Below are positions 49,001 to 59,700 of a stretch of 64,000 bases of DNA, piece by piece. Numbering within the stretch: position 1 is the first letter of the stretch; each line of letters opens with the position of its first letter. Origin of the DNA: Lumnitzera littorea (lineage: Eukaryota > Streptophyta > Magnoliopsida > Myrtales > Combretaceae); assembly GCA_024138015.1 (NCBI GenBank), contig JAMXBB010000009.1, forward strand, positions 39,616,344 to 39,680,343. Direction: 5' to 3'. Position numbers and translations under genes: made by a program. The notes beneath the pieces were generated by a model. That model made no database searches, was not told the origin of the DNA, and saw only the letters and a list, made by a program, of their open reading frames with translations.

Positions 49001-49438
49001 TGTTATGGACCCTTAATAAAGACCTAAAGTTAGGAGTTTCCTACCGGCCCATATAAGAAGGAACCTAAGGCCCAAGTCCAATAAAAATTTCTAGGAAGGA
49101 AGCTTTTAGAAATCCCAAAAGATCTTAGATCTTTGTGGATAGAGGATAGGTAGCATTGGAAATATAAATGTAATATAGACCGTTAGATCAATTCAATCTT
49201 CGTTGTCCATTTCAAGAGGCTACCTGTATATAAGGGAGACTTCCCCTCATTTGTACTCATCAGTCAATTGAGTAAGAATTTCCTTATATTCTCAAGCTTA
49301 TCTCCTTAAACACTTTCTCCCTCCCTTGAGTGTCCTATAAGTACTTGCGAGGAAGGCTAACTTAGCTCTCTTCAGAAAACCCAAAAAGTTTTAAGTATCG
49401 TACATGTGAGGAAGACTAAACACTCCATATGTAATACA
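49001..49438 (+). repeat. 3' LTR of the chromovirus
   Basis: TGTTATGGACCCTTAA to GTAATACA. TATATAAG at 49,227-49,234. The exact last base is uncertain because the following GT repeat starts with similar words. Confidence 0.88.
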
Positions 49439-49593
49439 TGTGCATGTACATGTGTGTATGTGTGTGTACATACGTACATATATGTGTGTGTATGCATACA
49501 TGTGTGTATGCGCGTGTGTATGAGTGTACATGTATGTATGTGTTTGTACATGTATGCATACATGTCTATGTGTCCGTATGTCTATATCTGTGT
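49439..49593. repeat. GT-rich microsatellite, right part
   Basis: Same word content (GTGTGT, GTACAT, GTATGC) as 43,460-43,894, from which it was separated by the retrotransposon. Open frames here are composition artefacts. The next 130 bases up to the LINE hold nothing recognised. Confidence 0.88.
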
Positions 49594-49859
49594 AATAACT
49601 GGTATTTTAAAAAGAATAATACTTTTAACAAAAGGGGTGGTGCTATGGTAAATTGTTTTAACAAGTAAGGGCAACATGATAATTTCACTCAAATGGGAAC
49701 ATGCAATTGAGTTTTGAAGATATATAACATGTGTATCTATTTTTTTTTTTTTTGTTTTAAACGTAAACATAACTTCATTCACTAACCAAGATCATACAAA
49801 GTACATAAACAATCATTAAAACCATGAAAAGGAAATAAACAACAATCAATAGAAAGCAG

Positions 49860-52800
49860 CTTCTAAAAAGCGAATGGAGTGTTCAACCACAAGTCACACT
49901 GACACGTTCCCCTTCTAACATGTGAAGCTACCCAATTTGCAACTCTGTTAGCTGTTCCCCTAATGAAAATAAAATCCACTCATACATCATGTAATCTATA
50001 TAAGTGTGATAGAATTTGCTAGAAATAAGGTCGAGAAGTCCAATGAAGATGTATATCTAATTCAGTCATCGATTTGAAAAACATGAGAAAATTGAAAAAG
50101 AAAATAAAATGTCATTGGCGCAAAGTCTGTGCAATCCACCAACCCAATGCCAAAGCTAAATATTCAGATGCCTTAGGTGAAGGAGCCCAAGTGACCTTTG
50201 AAACCCTAAGTATCATTTAGCCATGATAATCTCTAAAAACATAAGCCAGGCTTACGTCACTATTTGGCCCAATCCATGATCCATCTAAGTGGACGAAACA
50301 TGCATCCCCAGAACAATTTGACCTATCTCCTAAAAAATCCCAATCTCTAGAGCCTTTTAAAACCTTCACCTAAGGCCTTGACCCTAATTCATCATTGACT
50401 CTCAACACTCCCCTTCAATTAACCCCTCGTCTCAACTACACCTTCCCCATCCACCTAAGCTTATTGGGCAAAATGACAACCTTCGAATCTGTTACCTAGG
50501 GAACATAACACTCCTATTAGTTTTCCATATCTACTAGATAATCCACCTCCCTCGTACTAAGATCTACATGCGGCAACATATTATGAGCAAGATATTCACT
50601 ATCAACCATTTTGATACCCAAACTGTCTCTAACCCGAATACCAAGGTCAATATGTAATGATTCACTATCATGGTGGCCACTGACATGCCTGCATATGCCA
50701 TGAATCGAATAATCATGAACCTAGGATAAACTAGGTAAGTTCGTCTGATACCATCCTTGCAGTTCATCAAACAACCTATGGATTCGTCACATGACCAAAC
50801 TTAGATTAAGGTTACAACGTGCAAATATAGCATCACACCTCCCTCTCTAAATGATCAAAGTTGTGTCTACCAAACAAGCATCTAAATTAGGTATATACTA
50901 ACCATGACTCAAAGATCTCTGTATAATGACGCACCATTTTACCATCGTTGATACCATTTGATGATCAATTTTGAAAGCCCAAACTGTAAACCATACACAC
51001 TCAGTCAAATGACAACACAACAAAGCATGTTCAGGATCTCAAGATGGTTGCAAAAAGGGAAATAAGATGAAGAAGATGCTTTATGCACAAAAAGGTCATA
51101 AAGCGTAAGAAGAACCCTAGAAAAATCCTCCAACAAAATTGTTTAATCTTGGGTAGCATACTCAAATTCCAAACCGTCTTCCAAATTTTTGTAGTTATAG
51201 TATAAGAAGATGATGCTCTGACCATATTCACTTGTATGTATTCAAATAACAAGAAGAAGTAAGCAAATTCAACGAAGAATTGCCATCTTGTGTATAAGGC
51301 CATATCAGGCGATCTAGATCGAAACTTTTGACAATTATTCTCGAAATAGCTCATTTCTATTCAGTTAATAGTAAATGCTCTATCTAATTAAAATTCTTGC
51401 TTCCATCATCCAAATTAATCATATCTCAAACCTTCAGTTTAGAGTCAATCTTTACACCTCTTCTTAAGGTCAGTCCTAGTAGTCCTTGAATTTAATGGTC
51501 CTGTCCCACATAAACATCCCTCCCATCTCTAATATACCAAATAAACCCTATCACAAGCGCATCCTGTCCTTCCAATATGTTGCTTCCCCTGTATACAAAT
51601 CAAAATTCTACATCGAGGAAATACCTTGCTTTTAAAACTCTTGCCCATAGTGCGTTCAACTGTTGATGAAGTTGCCATGCCAATTTTGCTAATAAGATGA
51701 GGTTGAAAAAGTGCAAGTCTCAAAATCTACCTTGCTTTTAAAACTCTTGCCCATAAGGCATTCAACTGCTGATGAAGTCGCTATGCCAATTTTGCTAATA
51801 AGCTAAGGTTGAAAAAGTGCAAATCTCGAAATCCCATCCCACCCATCTCCTTAAGGAGAGTCATAAACTTCCATCTATGCCAATGAATCTTAGTCCTTTC
51901 CTATCTGTAATCTTACCAAAAATTTGCTAAGATAGAGCATACTAAATTACACCAGCTTCTAGGAAACTTGAAAAGCCCCATGGAGTAAGTAGGAACCATA
52001 CAAGCAACCAACTTTCAAAGCACTTCTCAACCAGCCTCATTTAATAGACAATGTCTCTAACCTTGAAGCTTCATTATAATCTTGTCCTTCATAAATCAAA
52101 GAGCTCCACATTTGGACTTTCCCTAAATCATAGGAAAGCCCAAGTACTTTACTGGACTCTATATATTTTGAATTTGTAGAATTCTACCCACTTCACATCT
52201 TCTATCATGATCTGTATTTAAGCTATAAAATAGCCGATTTATAGTAATTGACAAGCTAACCTATGGTGGCACAATAAGTGTCTAGAATATATCATAGGGT
52301 CATAAAATTAAGCTCCTCTACTTCTAAAAAAAAAAAAAAAAAGGAATCATTTGCAAAAAGTAAATGTGTTAGCATAGGACACTAGTTATTGAATTTAATA
52401 CCCTTCAGAATAACTACTAATGAAGCCTTAATCAAGCCTTTTGATAGCACATCTAGAACAATAATAAACAAATAGGGTGAAAGGGGGTCTCCCTATCTAA
52501 TCCCCCTAGATGGAGTCACACTACCCACTTTCTTACCATTAACCACAACACTAAAACAAACTGTTGTAATACATTCAATAATTTACCCCACCAATTGTCA
52601 TGAAAAACCCATTTTCAATAGCATCTCTCTTAAAAGGTCCCATTCGACTTAATCATATGCTTTACTCATGTCTAGTTTAACCACACACAAGGATTTCTTT
52701 CCTCTTTTCTTACTTTTAAAGAAGTGGAAAATTTCATGTGCAATAACAATGTTATCTTGAATTAGACATCCCGACACAAAGGCACTTTAGTTTTCGGTGA

Positions 52801-54470
52801 TGGTACAATTTAAAATGGGTTTTAGACAATTACATAGGATCTTTGATATAATTTTATATAGATCGTTACACAAACTAAGAGGCCTAAACGGGGTGACATT
52901 TTCTAGATTCAACACCTTAGGAATTAGAGCTAGATCGGTATGATTGAGAGAGTGAGGATGTTTACTAGGAGAAAAAATGTTGAACCACTTGCGTGACCGA
53001 TATCCACACCGTGTTCCAATAGGATTGGTAGAATGTCCCCAAAAACCCATCTAGTCCAGGTGCCTTGAGTGCCCCAAGCTCAAACACCACAGTCTTGACC
53101 TCCTCATCCATTATGGGTGCACATAACATCACATTATACTACTCCAATATAACCGGATCTACTCAACTCAAACATATTCTGGTATTTCGATGCTGATCAG
53201 AATAGAAAACTTCCTTAAAATGTGCCACGAACATCTCTCCTATTTGCATTTTAGTGCTAGCAATCCGTCCCTACTCATCTTTAATTTGTAGAACCCTGCT
53301 CTTCCGTCTTTTTGCTATGGTGGAATGATATCAAAAATGAGGTATTCCTGTCCCCATAGATAAGCCAATTGATTCTGGACCACTAGTGCCAATAAATTTC
53401 TTCTCGGCTCCACAATGCATCTAGTTCAGCTTGTATTTGATCCTCGTCATCAAATGTGGTCTAATTATCAGCATCCTGTAGAGTAGCTAACCGAACTTTA
53501 AGTTGGTCAATAAGCTTCTTGTTGTCAGGGAAAGCTGTTTTGCTCCATCATTGTAGTCTGACACTACATTTATCAAGTCTGTTCATTACTTCCATCAAGT
53601 CATTACAATTTTGGCCCGTCATCCACACTTCCTTTACAATCTGCTCAGATGCCTCTGAACTTCGCCATAAATTTTCAAACCAAAACCTCTTCACTCCTCG
53701 AACTCCATTATGATCCTAATCTATCACAAAAGCGGCATGATCCGAAGCTATGATTAGCTCATTTATTACTTTGGTATTAGGAAACTGCTGCAACCAATCT
53801 ATTGAAGCAAGGCTTCTGTCAAGATGCTCCTTGATAATCATCACATCATGTCTTTGACGCTTCCATGTATATTTCTGACCCACATAGCCTAAATCGCACA
53901 GCTGAGCTGCTGCAATCATCTGTTGGAAAGCATTAATCTGACTTCTATCTCTTGACCGACCTCCACATTTCCCAGAATCATCAATAATCTCGTTAATGTC
54001 CCCCGTACATAGCCAAGGTTCGTCTAACACTGCTGAAAAGTCCACTAAATACTACCAAAGTAGCTTCTTCTCCCGAAAAGAGCAAGGAGAATAACACGAA
54101 GTAAAAGATCTTAAGGAAGACCCATCATCTCGTGTCACATATAAGTAGATAAACCACTTGCTGCTCTCTAGTATTTGCACATTGACATCCATAGACCACT
54201 ATAAAGCAAGTCCTCCATTTAAACCAATCATGGACAAATAATAACTCCCAGCATACTTCAATTGAGTACGTACTTTCACCAATCTAATATCCTTGTTGTT
54301 TGTTTCAATCAAAAACAATATGTTTGGACTGTATTTATATACCAGGTCGTAAAGGTAACGAATTGTAAGGCCAACCCAAATCCTTGACAATTCTAAGAGA
54401 TGAAGATCATGGCGAACGTGTGGCTGTTGAGGGCCAGCCACCACCGCCACCTAAATTAGTATCCATAAGA
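49860..54470 (-). pseudogene. LINE ORF2 pseudogene: endonuclease, RT, zf-RVT, RNase H
   Basis: Endonuclease about 54,450-53,720 (YKYSPNILFLIETNNKD, WLCTGDINEIIDDSGKCGGR, KEHLDRSLAS, IIASDHAAFV). RT about 53,000-52,300 (HTDLALIPKVLNLENVTPFR, LSLCNDLYKIISKILCNCLK, KLDMSKAYDRVEWDLLREML); the catalytic FADD reads FAND at 52,357-52,343, beside a 16-A (plus strand) homopolymer. The thumb region holds a 106-bp tandem duplication. zf-RVT about 51,180-51,050 (WKTVWNLSMLPKIKQFCWRI). RNase H about 50,300-49,890 (WIGPNSDVSLAYVFRD, EYLALALGWW, RGTANRVANWVASHV). Multiple stops and shifts. Confidence 0.85.
51622..51833 (-). repeat. 106-bp tandem duplication inside LINE ORF2
   Basis: TACCTTGCTTTTAAAACTC begins at 51,622 and again at 51,728; the two units also share GATGAAGT, GCCAATTTTGCTAATAAG and GGTTGAAAAAGTGCAA. 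They have since diverged by several transitions, so the duplication is not recent. Confidence 0.88.
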
Positions 54471-54719
54471 GGTAAGCTGCTGTCACCTTCTAACTTGTGA
54501 ACTTTCGACCTTTGATTTTCCAAGATGCAGTAACAGAATTCCTCATAAAAGATGTCAAATATTTATTCTTTCCAGCTCTACTACTCTTCTTCATAATCAC
54601 TTGCTTAGCCTTTAAATCAAGCTGCACAATTTGTTTCACTTTCTTGCTCACAACATCACTAACCTCCTCCCTTTCTCTTTTCAATGACATCCCCTCAAAA
54701 ATATGTGTCAACTCCCGTA

Positions 54720-56040
54720 TACCTTCCTAGAGCGGGGCCAGCTGTGTATCGCTTTTCTGTATAGGAAAAGATGCCAAATCGCCTTCAGAATTTTCTTCAG
54801 GTGAGGATACAAAATAACTTGGCGAACTATGCTGCTTTGTAGTTGAACTTCCTTGAATTGACTGTTCATCATCTCTCGTATTTTGCTATGAACAGGTCAG
54901 AGGAAGAGGTGATGTATTCAGGTGTATGGACAGGACAGGATTCAATGTAGATATTGGTGAATTGTCCACATGTTGTGGAACAAATATTATAGATTCATAT
55001 GCTGAAAAATCATGATGTAGGTTTGGAAGACATGGTTTGTGCAAAGTGGAAGACAAATCATGGACTAACTCAATGCTATCAGTAGTTGGAATTGGAAAAG
55101 GTTGGGCTAAATTATGAGGTGGAGCAAACAATGAAGAGATGGAAGAGACTGCACAGGTTTGCAGTATAGAAGGAAAAATAGAATGTGGGTTGAAAGGACT
55201 TGAATGAGCAGCCAAGTTATTCAAAGATGGTAAATCCTGAACCGGCTCTATATATTCCTTAAAATCTCTACCACCCCTAAACTCTCTTACTGGAAAAGCT
55301 CTCAAAATTGGTCCATATTTTACTGTAATATCCTTACCGTAGGCACATTGTTTCATAACATGACCCAACCGACCATAGTGGAAACAAAATTCAGACATAC
55401 TTTCATACTTAAACTGAACCCAATACTTTGTTCCATCCTTCTGATTGATCCAAGCGCCCGTCTTGAGAGTTTTTCTACAATCAACCCTCACCTTTACCGT
55501 CAAAGAACTCCTTCATAATCCGGAGTCTAATTTAATCAAATCTACCCCCAACAACTAAGCCAGCAAGAGCCCCCAGTTTATTAGCATTATTCATAGAAAG
55601 GTGTTCCAAGAGAAGCCCATGAATTTGAAGCCAGAAGAAGATATGATCGAAACAAATGTCTTGGACACTCATTCCTTGATTCCACTCCTCCAATGCCATG
55701 CAATGGCCCATAACCGCCCAAGGACCTTCATTGCAGATTGCAACAGCCGTTTCATAACTATCAAATGCCAGGAGAAACAAATTTGTTCTTAGATTAGATA
55801 TCTTCACAGTACCAAAGTCCTTCCATGCTTTTTGCAGAATGTTTAATCACTCCAAATATGTTTAAGAACTTATCAGATATAACTTTGCCCACCGTCAGGT
55901 ACTCATCTTGACTGATCAGTTCAACGTTCTCTTCTAAGTCGAGAGCCTCTGAGTAACTCCATCATTTTGGAACTCGCTGGGGATTCGTGCATACCAGCAA
56001 ATTTAGCACTTTCACTGGAAATAGACAAAGAATGCATTGT
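54720..56040 (-). pseudogene. LINE ORF1 pseudogene (DUF4283, CCHC)
   Basis: Starts near 56,037 with MHSLSISSESAKFAGMHES; a frameshift near 55,950 leads to ALDLEENVELISQDEYLTVG. DUF4283 follows (LFLLAFDSYETAVAICNEGP, WAVMGHCMALEEWNQGMSVQ, IFFWLQIHGLLLEHLS) to about 55,540. The knuckle near 55,370-55,420 reads FCFHYGRLGHVMKQC: the second cysteine is Tyr, a G-to-A change. A Pro/Ser/His-rich tail runs to about 54,890 and a lysine-rich basic segment lies at about 54,500-54,700. ORF1 proteins bind LINE RNA. Confidence 0.8.
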
Positions 56041-56077
56041 CAACAATGGAAAACGTAAAGAAACAACGTGTGTATCT

Positions 56078-56744
56078 TCTCTCATTTCCCTGGAGCCTTT
56101 TACGGTCCCCTTTGAAAATTTTCACTACCATTTACCTTCCACTAGTTGTACAGTGTACAGTTAATACACATTAACTTTCTTATCTGCCCTCTCTTTTTTT
56201 ATCGTCTTGCCATCGTCTCTTTTTCTCGTCTATCACATTAGCTTTCTTATCTGTCTCTCTTGAGATATGCATAATATTTTTCTCTAGAAAATACTTTATT
56301 TGCTCTTGTTAAATGATGTACTCTTTTATATACGTCCATTGAGAAAGTTATTGATAAATCACATTCTTGAGGAATTTTATATTATATATACATAAACAAA
56401 TATATGTTATATTTATGTATGATTATATTATCTAATGTTTGTGCAACATATATATATAGATAATATTTGTCTACATATATATATGCATCGAAGTATATGA
56501 CGTATATTATACATATAACATACTATATATATGTATAATATATTGATGTACATAGTAACTTCATATAGTATGTCCATATGTACGTTATTATATTTATATA
56601 TATATATATATATATATATCCTTTATATGATTATAATATATAGGACTTGTGTACATACATTTAGAAATATTTAATATATTTTTAATATAAGCATCATAGT
56701 ATATGATTTGAAATATTATATACATAACATATATTATATACAGA
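56078..56744. repeat. AT-rich spacer and TA microsatellites
   Basis: A pyrimidine-rich stretch to about 56,290 is followed by ATATGTATATA-type simple sequence, including a (TA)n run at 56,597-56,618. No gene. Confidence 0.75.
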
Positions 56745-59700
56745 AATACTCATTTTACCATATTAACATTTTTTTTTTTACCATATTAAGTCTCATTTCC
56801 TAAAAGTTAAACTAATTTCACTACACTAAGACTGCTTTCACCTATAGGTCCCAAGCAAGATATTAAGAGAAGAGCGAATTAATATCTTAAGTTAGAAATT
56901 ATAACCTTTAGAACCTTTGAAAATTTTAGTAACCCCTCTCGATACTTGTAATTGGTGAGATTAAATAGTTTAGTAGTTTAACTTTCACAGGAATGATAAA
57001 TGCTACAAACATTAAAAGAGTAATGGAAAAGAGAATCAAGGATAAGATTTAAAAAGTTTCAACCTTGTGTATGCTGCTTTGTTCCAACTCTATCTAGTGG
57101 GGACTCAACCTTCCTTATTGATATTATTCTCTATTTCACTATAAAATCAAACTGAATGAGAGAACTGAGTGTCATTTCACCATGCTATAACCTTTCTGAG
57201 CAAAGGGAGGGATATTATTATTTTACCTTAAGAATCATAAGTTTTTCAATAATTTTATGGTCAAATAAACCATTCATTGGGAAAATGACTCTTAAAATGG
57301 TGAAAACCATATTATTGTGGTGATATAAGTCTATGAATGGTAAAAATACATCTAATATGGTTTTTAAAAAAAAATTTTTGGGGAAACGAGCATTGAAATG
57401 ATAAAATTAGTGTTAGCATGGAAAAATGAACCATCCATTAAGAAAGACCCTTAAAATAGTGAAAATTGTACAACTAAAGTGAAATAATCCTCTAAATGAT
57501 AAAAATGCATCTCATATAATTAAAATGGTCAAAAATGTATACTACAGTGATATAAGCCTCCACAAGCTGAAAATATGTCTAATATGGTGAGATGAACCAT
57601 TTTTCAAGGAAACAAGTATTGACAAGGTAAAATCAATGTTTCTATGGTGAAATAAACTATCCATTAAATAAATGATCATTAAAATGGTAAAATCATATTA
57701 ATACAGTGAAATAAGTCTTTAAATAGTAAAAATGTATCTAATGTGATTAATCAACCATGTTTTGAGGAAATGAGCGTTGAAAGGGAAAAATTGACGTTAC
57801 TATGGTGAAGTGATGCTACTATTAGGAAAATAAGCTTGAAATGGTGAATATTGTAATAGCATGGTAAAAAAGGCTTACTTCGAGAAAAGAAGCCTTTAAA
57901 TAGTAAAAATGTGTCTATAATCGTGAAATTATCCTTAATTTGAGAAAATGAGTGTTGACATGATGAAATTGTTGTTAACTTAGTGAAATCAGCTTTCCAT
58001 AAAGAAAATGAGCCTTCAAGTGATGAAAACCATATTAGTTTAGAGAAATAATGCTCACTTTAAAGAAATAAGCCTTTGAATGATAACAATGCGATTAGTA
58101 TGGTGAAATTAGGCTTGTTTTGATGAAATGAGGGTGGTTGAAATGGTGAAATTAGCATTTTTATGATAAAATGAGCCTTCTAGTAGGGAAATAGGCCTTC
58201 AAATAATATAAACCATATTACTTTAGTGAAGTAAAACTTACTTTGAAGAAATAAGCCTCTAAATAACCAAAATGCTACTACTATATTGAAATGAGCCTTA
58301 TTTTAAAGTAATGAGCATTGAAATGGTAAACCGATTTTTTTTTTTTGTAAAATGAGCCATCCGTTGGGAAAATAACCCTTAAAATGGTGAAAAAACATAT
58401 TACGATAATGAAATAAGCCTTTAAATGATGAAAATGCATCTAACATAGGGAAACACAACAAGTTTCAAGGAAATGAGTATTGAAATGATGAAATTGAAAT
58501 TATCATGATGAAATGAGTGAATCAAAATTGTGATGGTATAATGAAACAAGGCATATAAATGGTGAAATGAGCCTTAATTTGAGGAAATCAACATTAACAT
58601 GGTGAAATCAGCATTAACTTAGTGAAACGAGCCTTCCATATGTAAAATGAGCTTACAAGTAATGATAATTGTATTAGTTTGGAGAAATAAGGCTCACTTT
58701 GAAGAAATAAGCCTCTAAATGATGAAAATATGACTAAATTAGCCTAGTTTTAAGGAAATGAAAGTTAAAATGGTGAAATTCACATTTATGTGGTGAAATG
58801 ATCCTTCCATTAGGGAAACAAGCCTTCAAATGGTAAACACCATATTATTTTGGTAAAATATGGCTTACTTTGATTAAATAACCTCATAAATCGTCAAAAT
58901 GTGACTAAAACAGAGAAATAAGCCTTCTTTGAAGTAACAAACGTTAAAATGGTGAAATAAGTTATCCATTGAGAAAAAGGCCTTTAATATGGTGAAAACC
59001 ATATTACTATGATGAAATAGACCTTTGAATATAGGAAATGCCTTTAATATGGTGAAATAAATCATGTTCTAAGGAAAACAAGCATTGATATGGTAAAATT
59101 GATGTTTTTATGGTGAAACTCATTTCATCGCATTATTACCCTTTTTACGATAGAAATGCAGTACCGTTTTACAAGTCTAAGGCTTGGTTTTTTAATACAT
59201 GGCTCATTTCATCACACCAACATGATCACCATTTCAAGACTTATTTCTTTGAAATAAGGCTCATTTTATTGTACAAATATCATATTCACAACTTAAAAGC
59301 TTGTTTTTGAGAAGTAGTCTTGTTTCACCATGCTATTACCCTTTTCATGATATGTAGTCTTTTGTATTATTTCACCACATTAAGACTCAAATCCTCGATG
59401 GAAAGCTCATTTCATTACACTAACATTTTTTCACCATACAAATGGCAGTTACTATTTCACTATTTCAAAGATCATTTCCTCAATATAACGCTTATTTCAC
59501 TAGACTAACAGTCATTTTCACTATTTCAACACTCATTTCATTAAGGTAAGACTCATTTCACCACATTAACATCCATTTCACCATATAAAGGGCTTCTACT
59601 CACCATTTTAAGACTCATTTTCTTGAAGTTGAAGTTACAATCATTTCACCATACAAATGCCGTTTTCACCATTTGGAGTCTCATTCCTCAAGGTAAGGCT

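Larger units (their letters stand above)
43895..49438 (+). mobile_element. Ty3/gypsy chromodomain retrotransposon (chromovirus), 5.5 kb, decayed
   Basis: Both LTRs, an initiator-Met-tRNA type primer site, gag, protease, RT, RNase H, integrase and a C-terminal chromodomain in the standard chromovirus order, plus a purine tract at 48,991-49,000. The short LTRs (about 440 bases) and small size fit Reina- or Galadriel-like clades. It is inserted in the middle of one GT-rich microsatellite; the flanking repeats blur the target duplication, which I could not establish. All frames are broken and key catalytic residues are lost. Confidence 0.88.
49739..56064 (-). mobile_element. L1-type LINE, near full length, decayed
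   Basis: About 6.3 kb on the minus strand with the plant L1 order: ORF1 with DUF4283 and a CCHC knuckle, then ORF2 with endonuclease, RT, zf-RVT and RNase H. A poly(A) tail appears as 14 T residues on the plus strand at 49,740-49,753. The flanks AACATGTGTATCT (49,726-49,738) and AACGTGTGTATCT (56,065-56,077) form a probable 13-bp target duplication with one transition, placing the 5' end just before the first ORF1 codons. One reservation: GT-rich DNA nearby raises the odds of a chance match. Confidence 0.85.
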
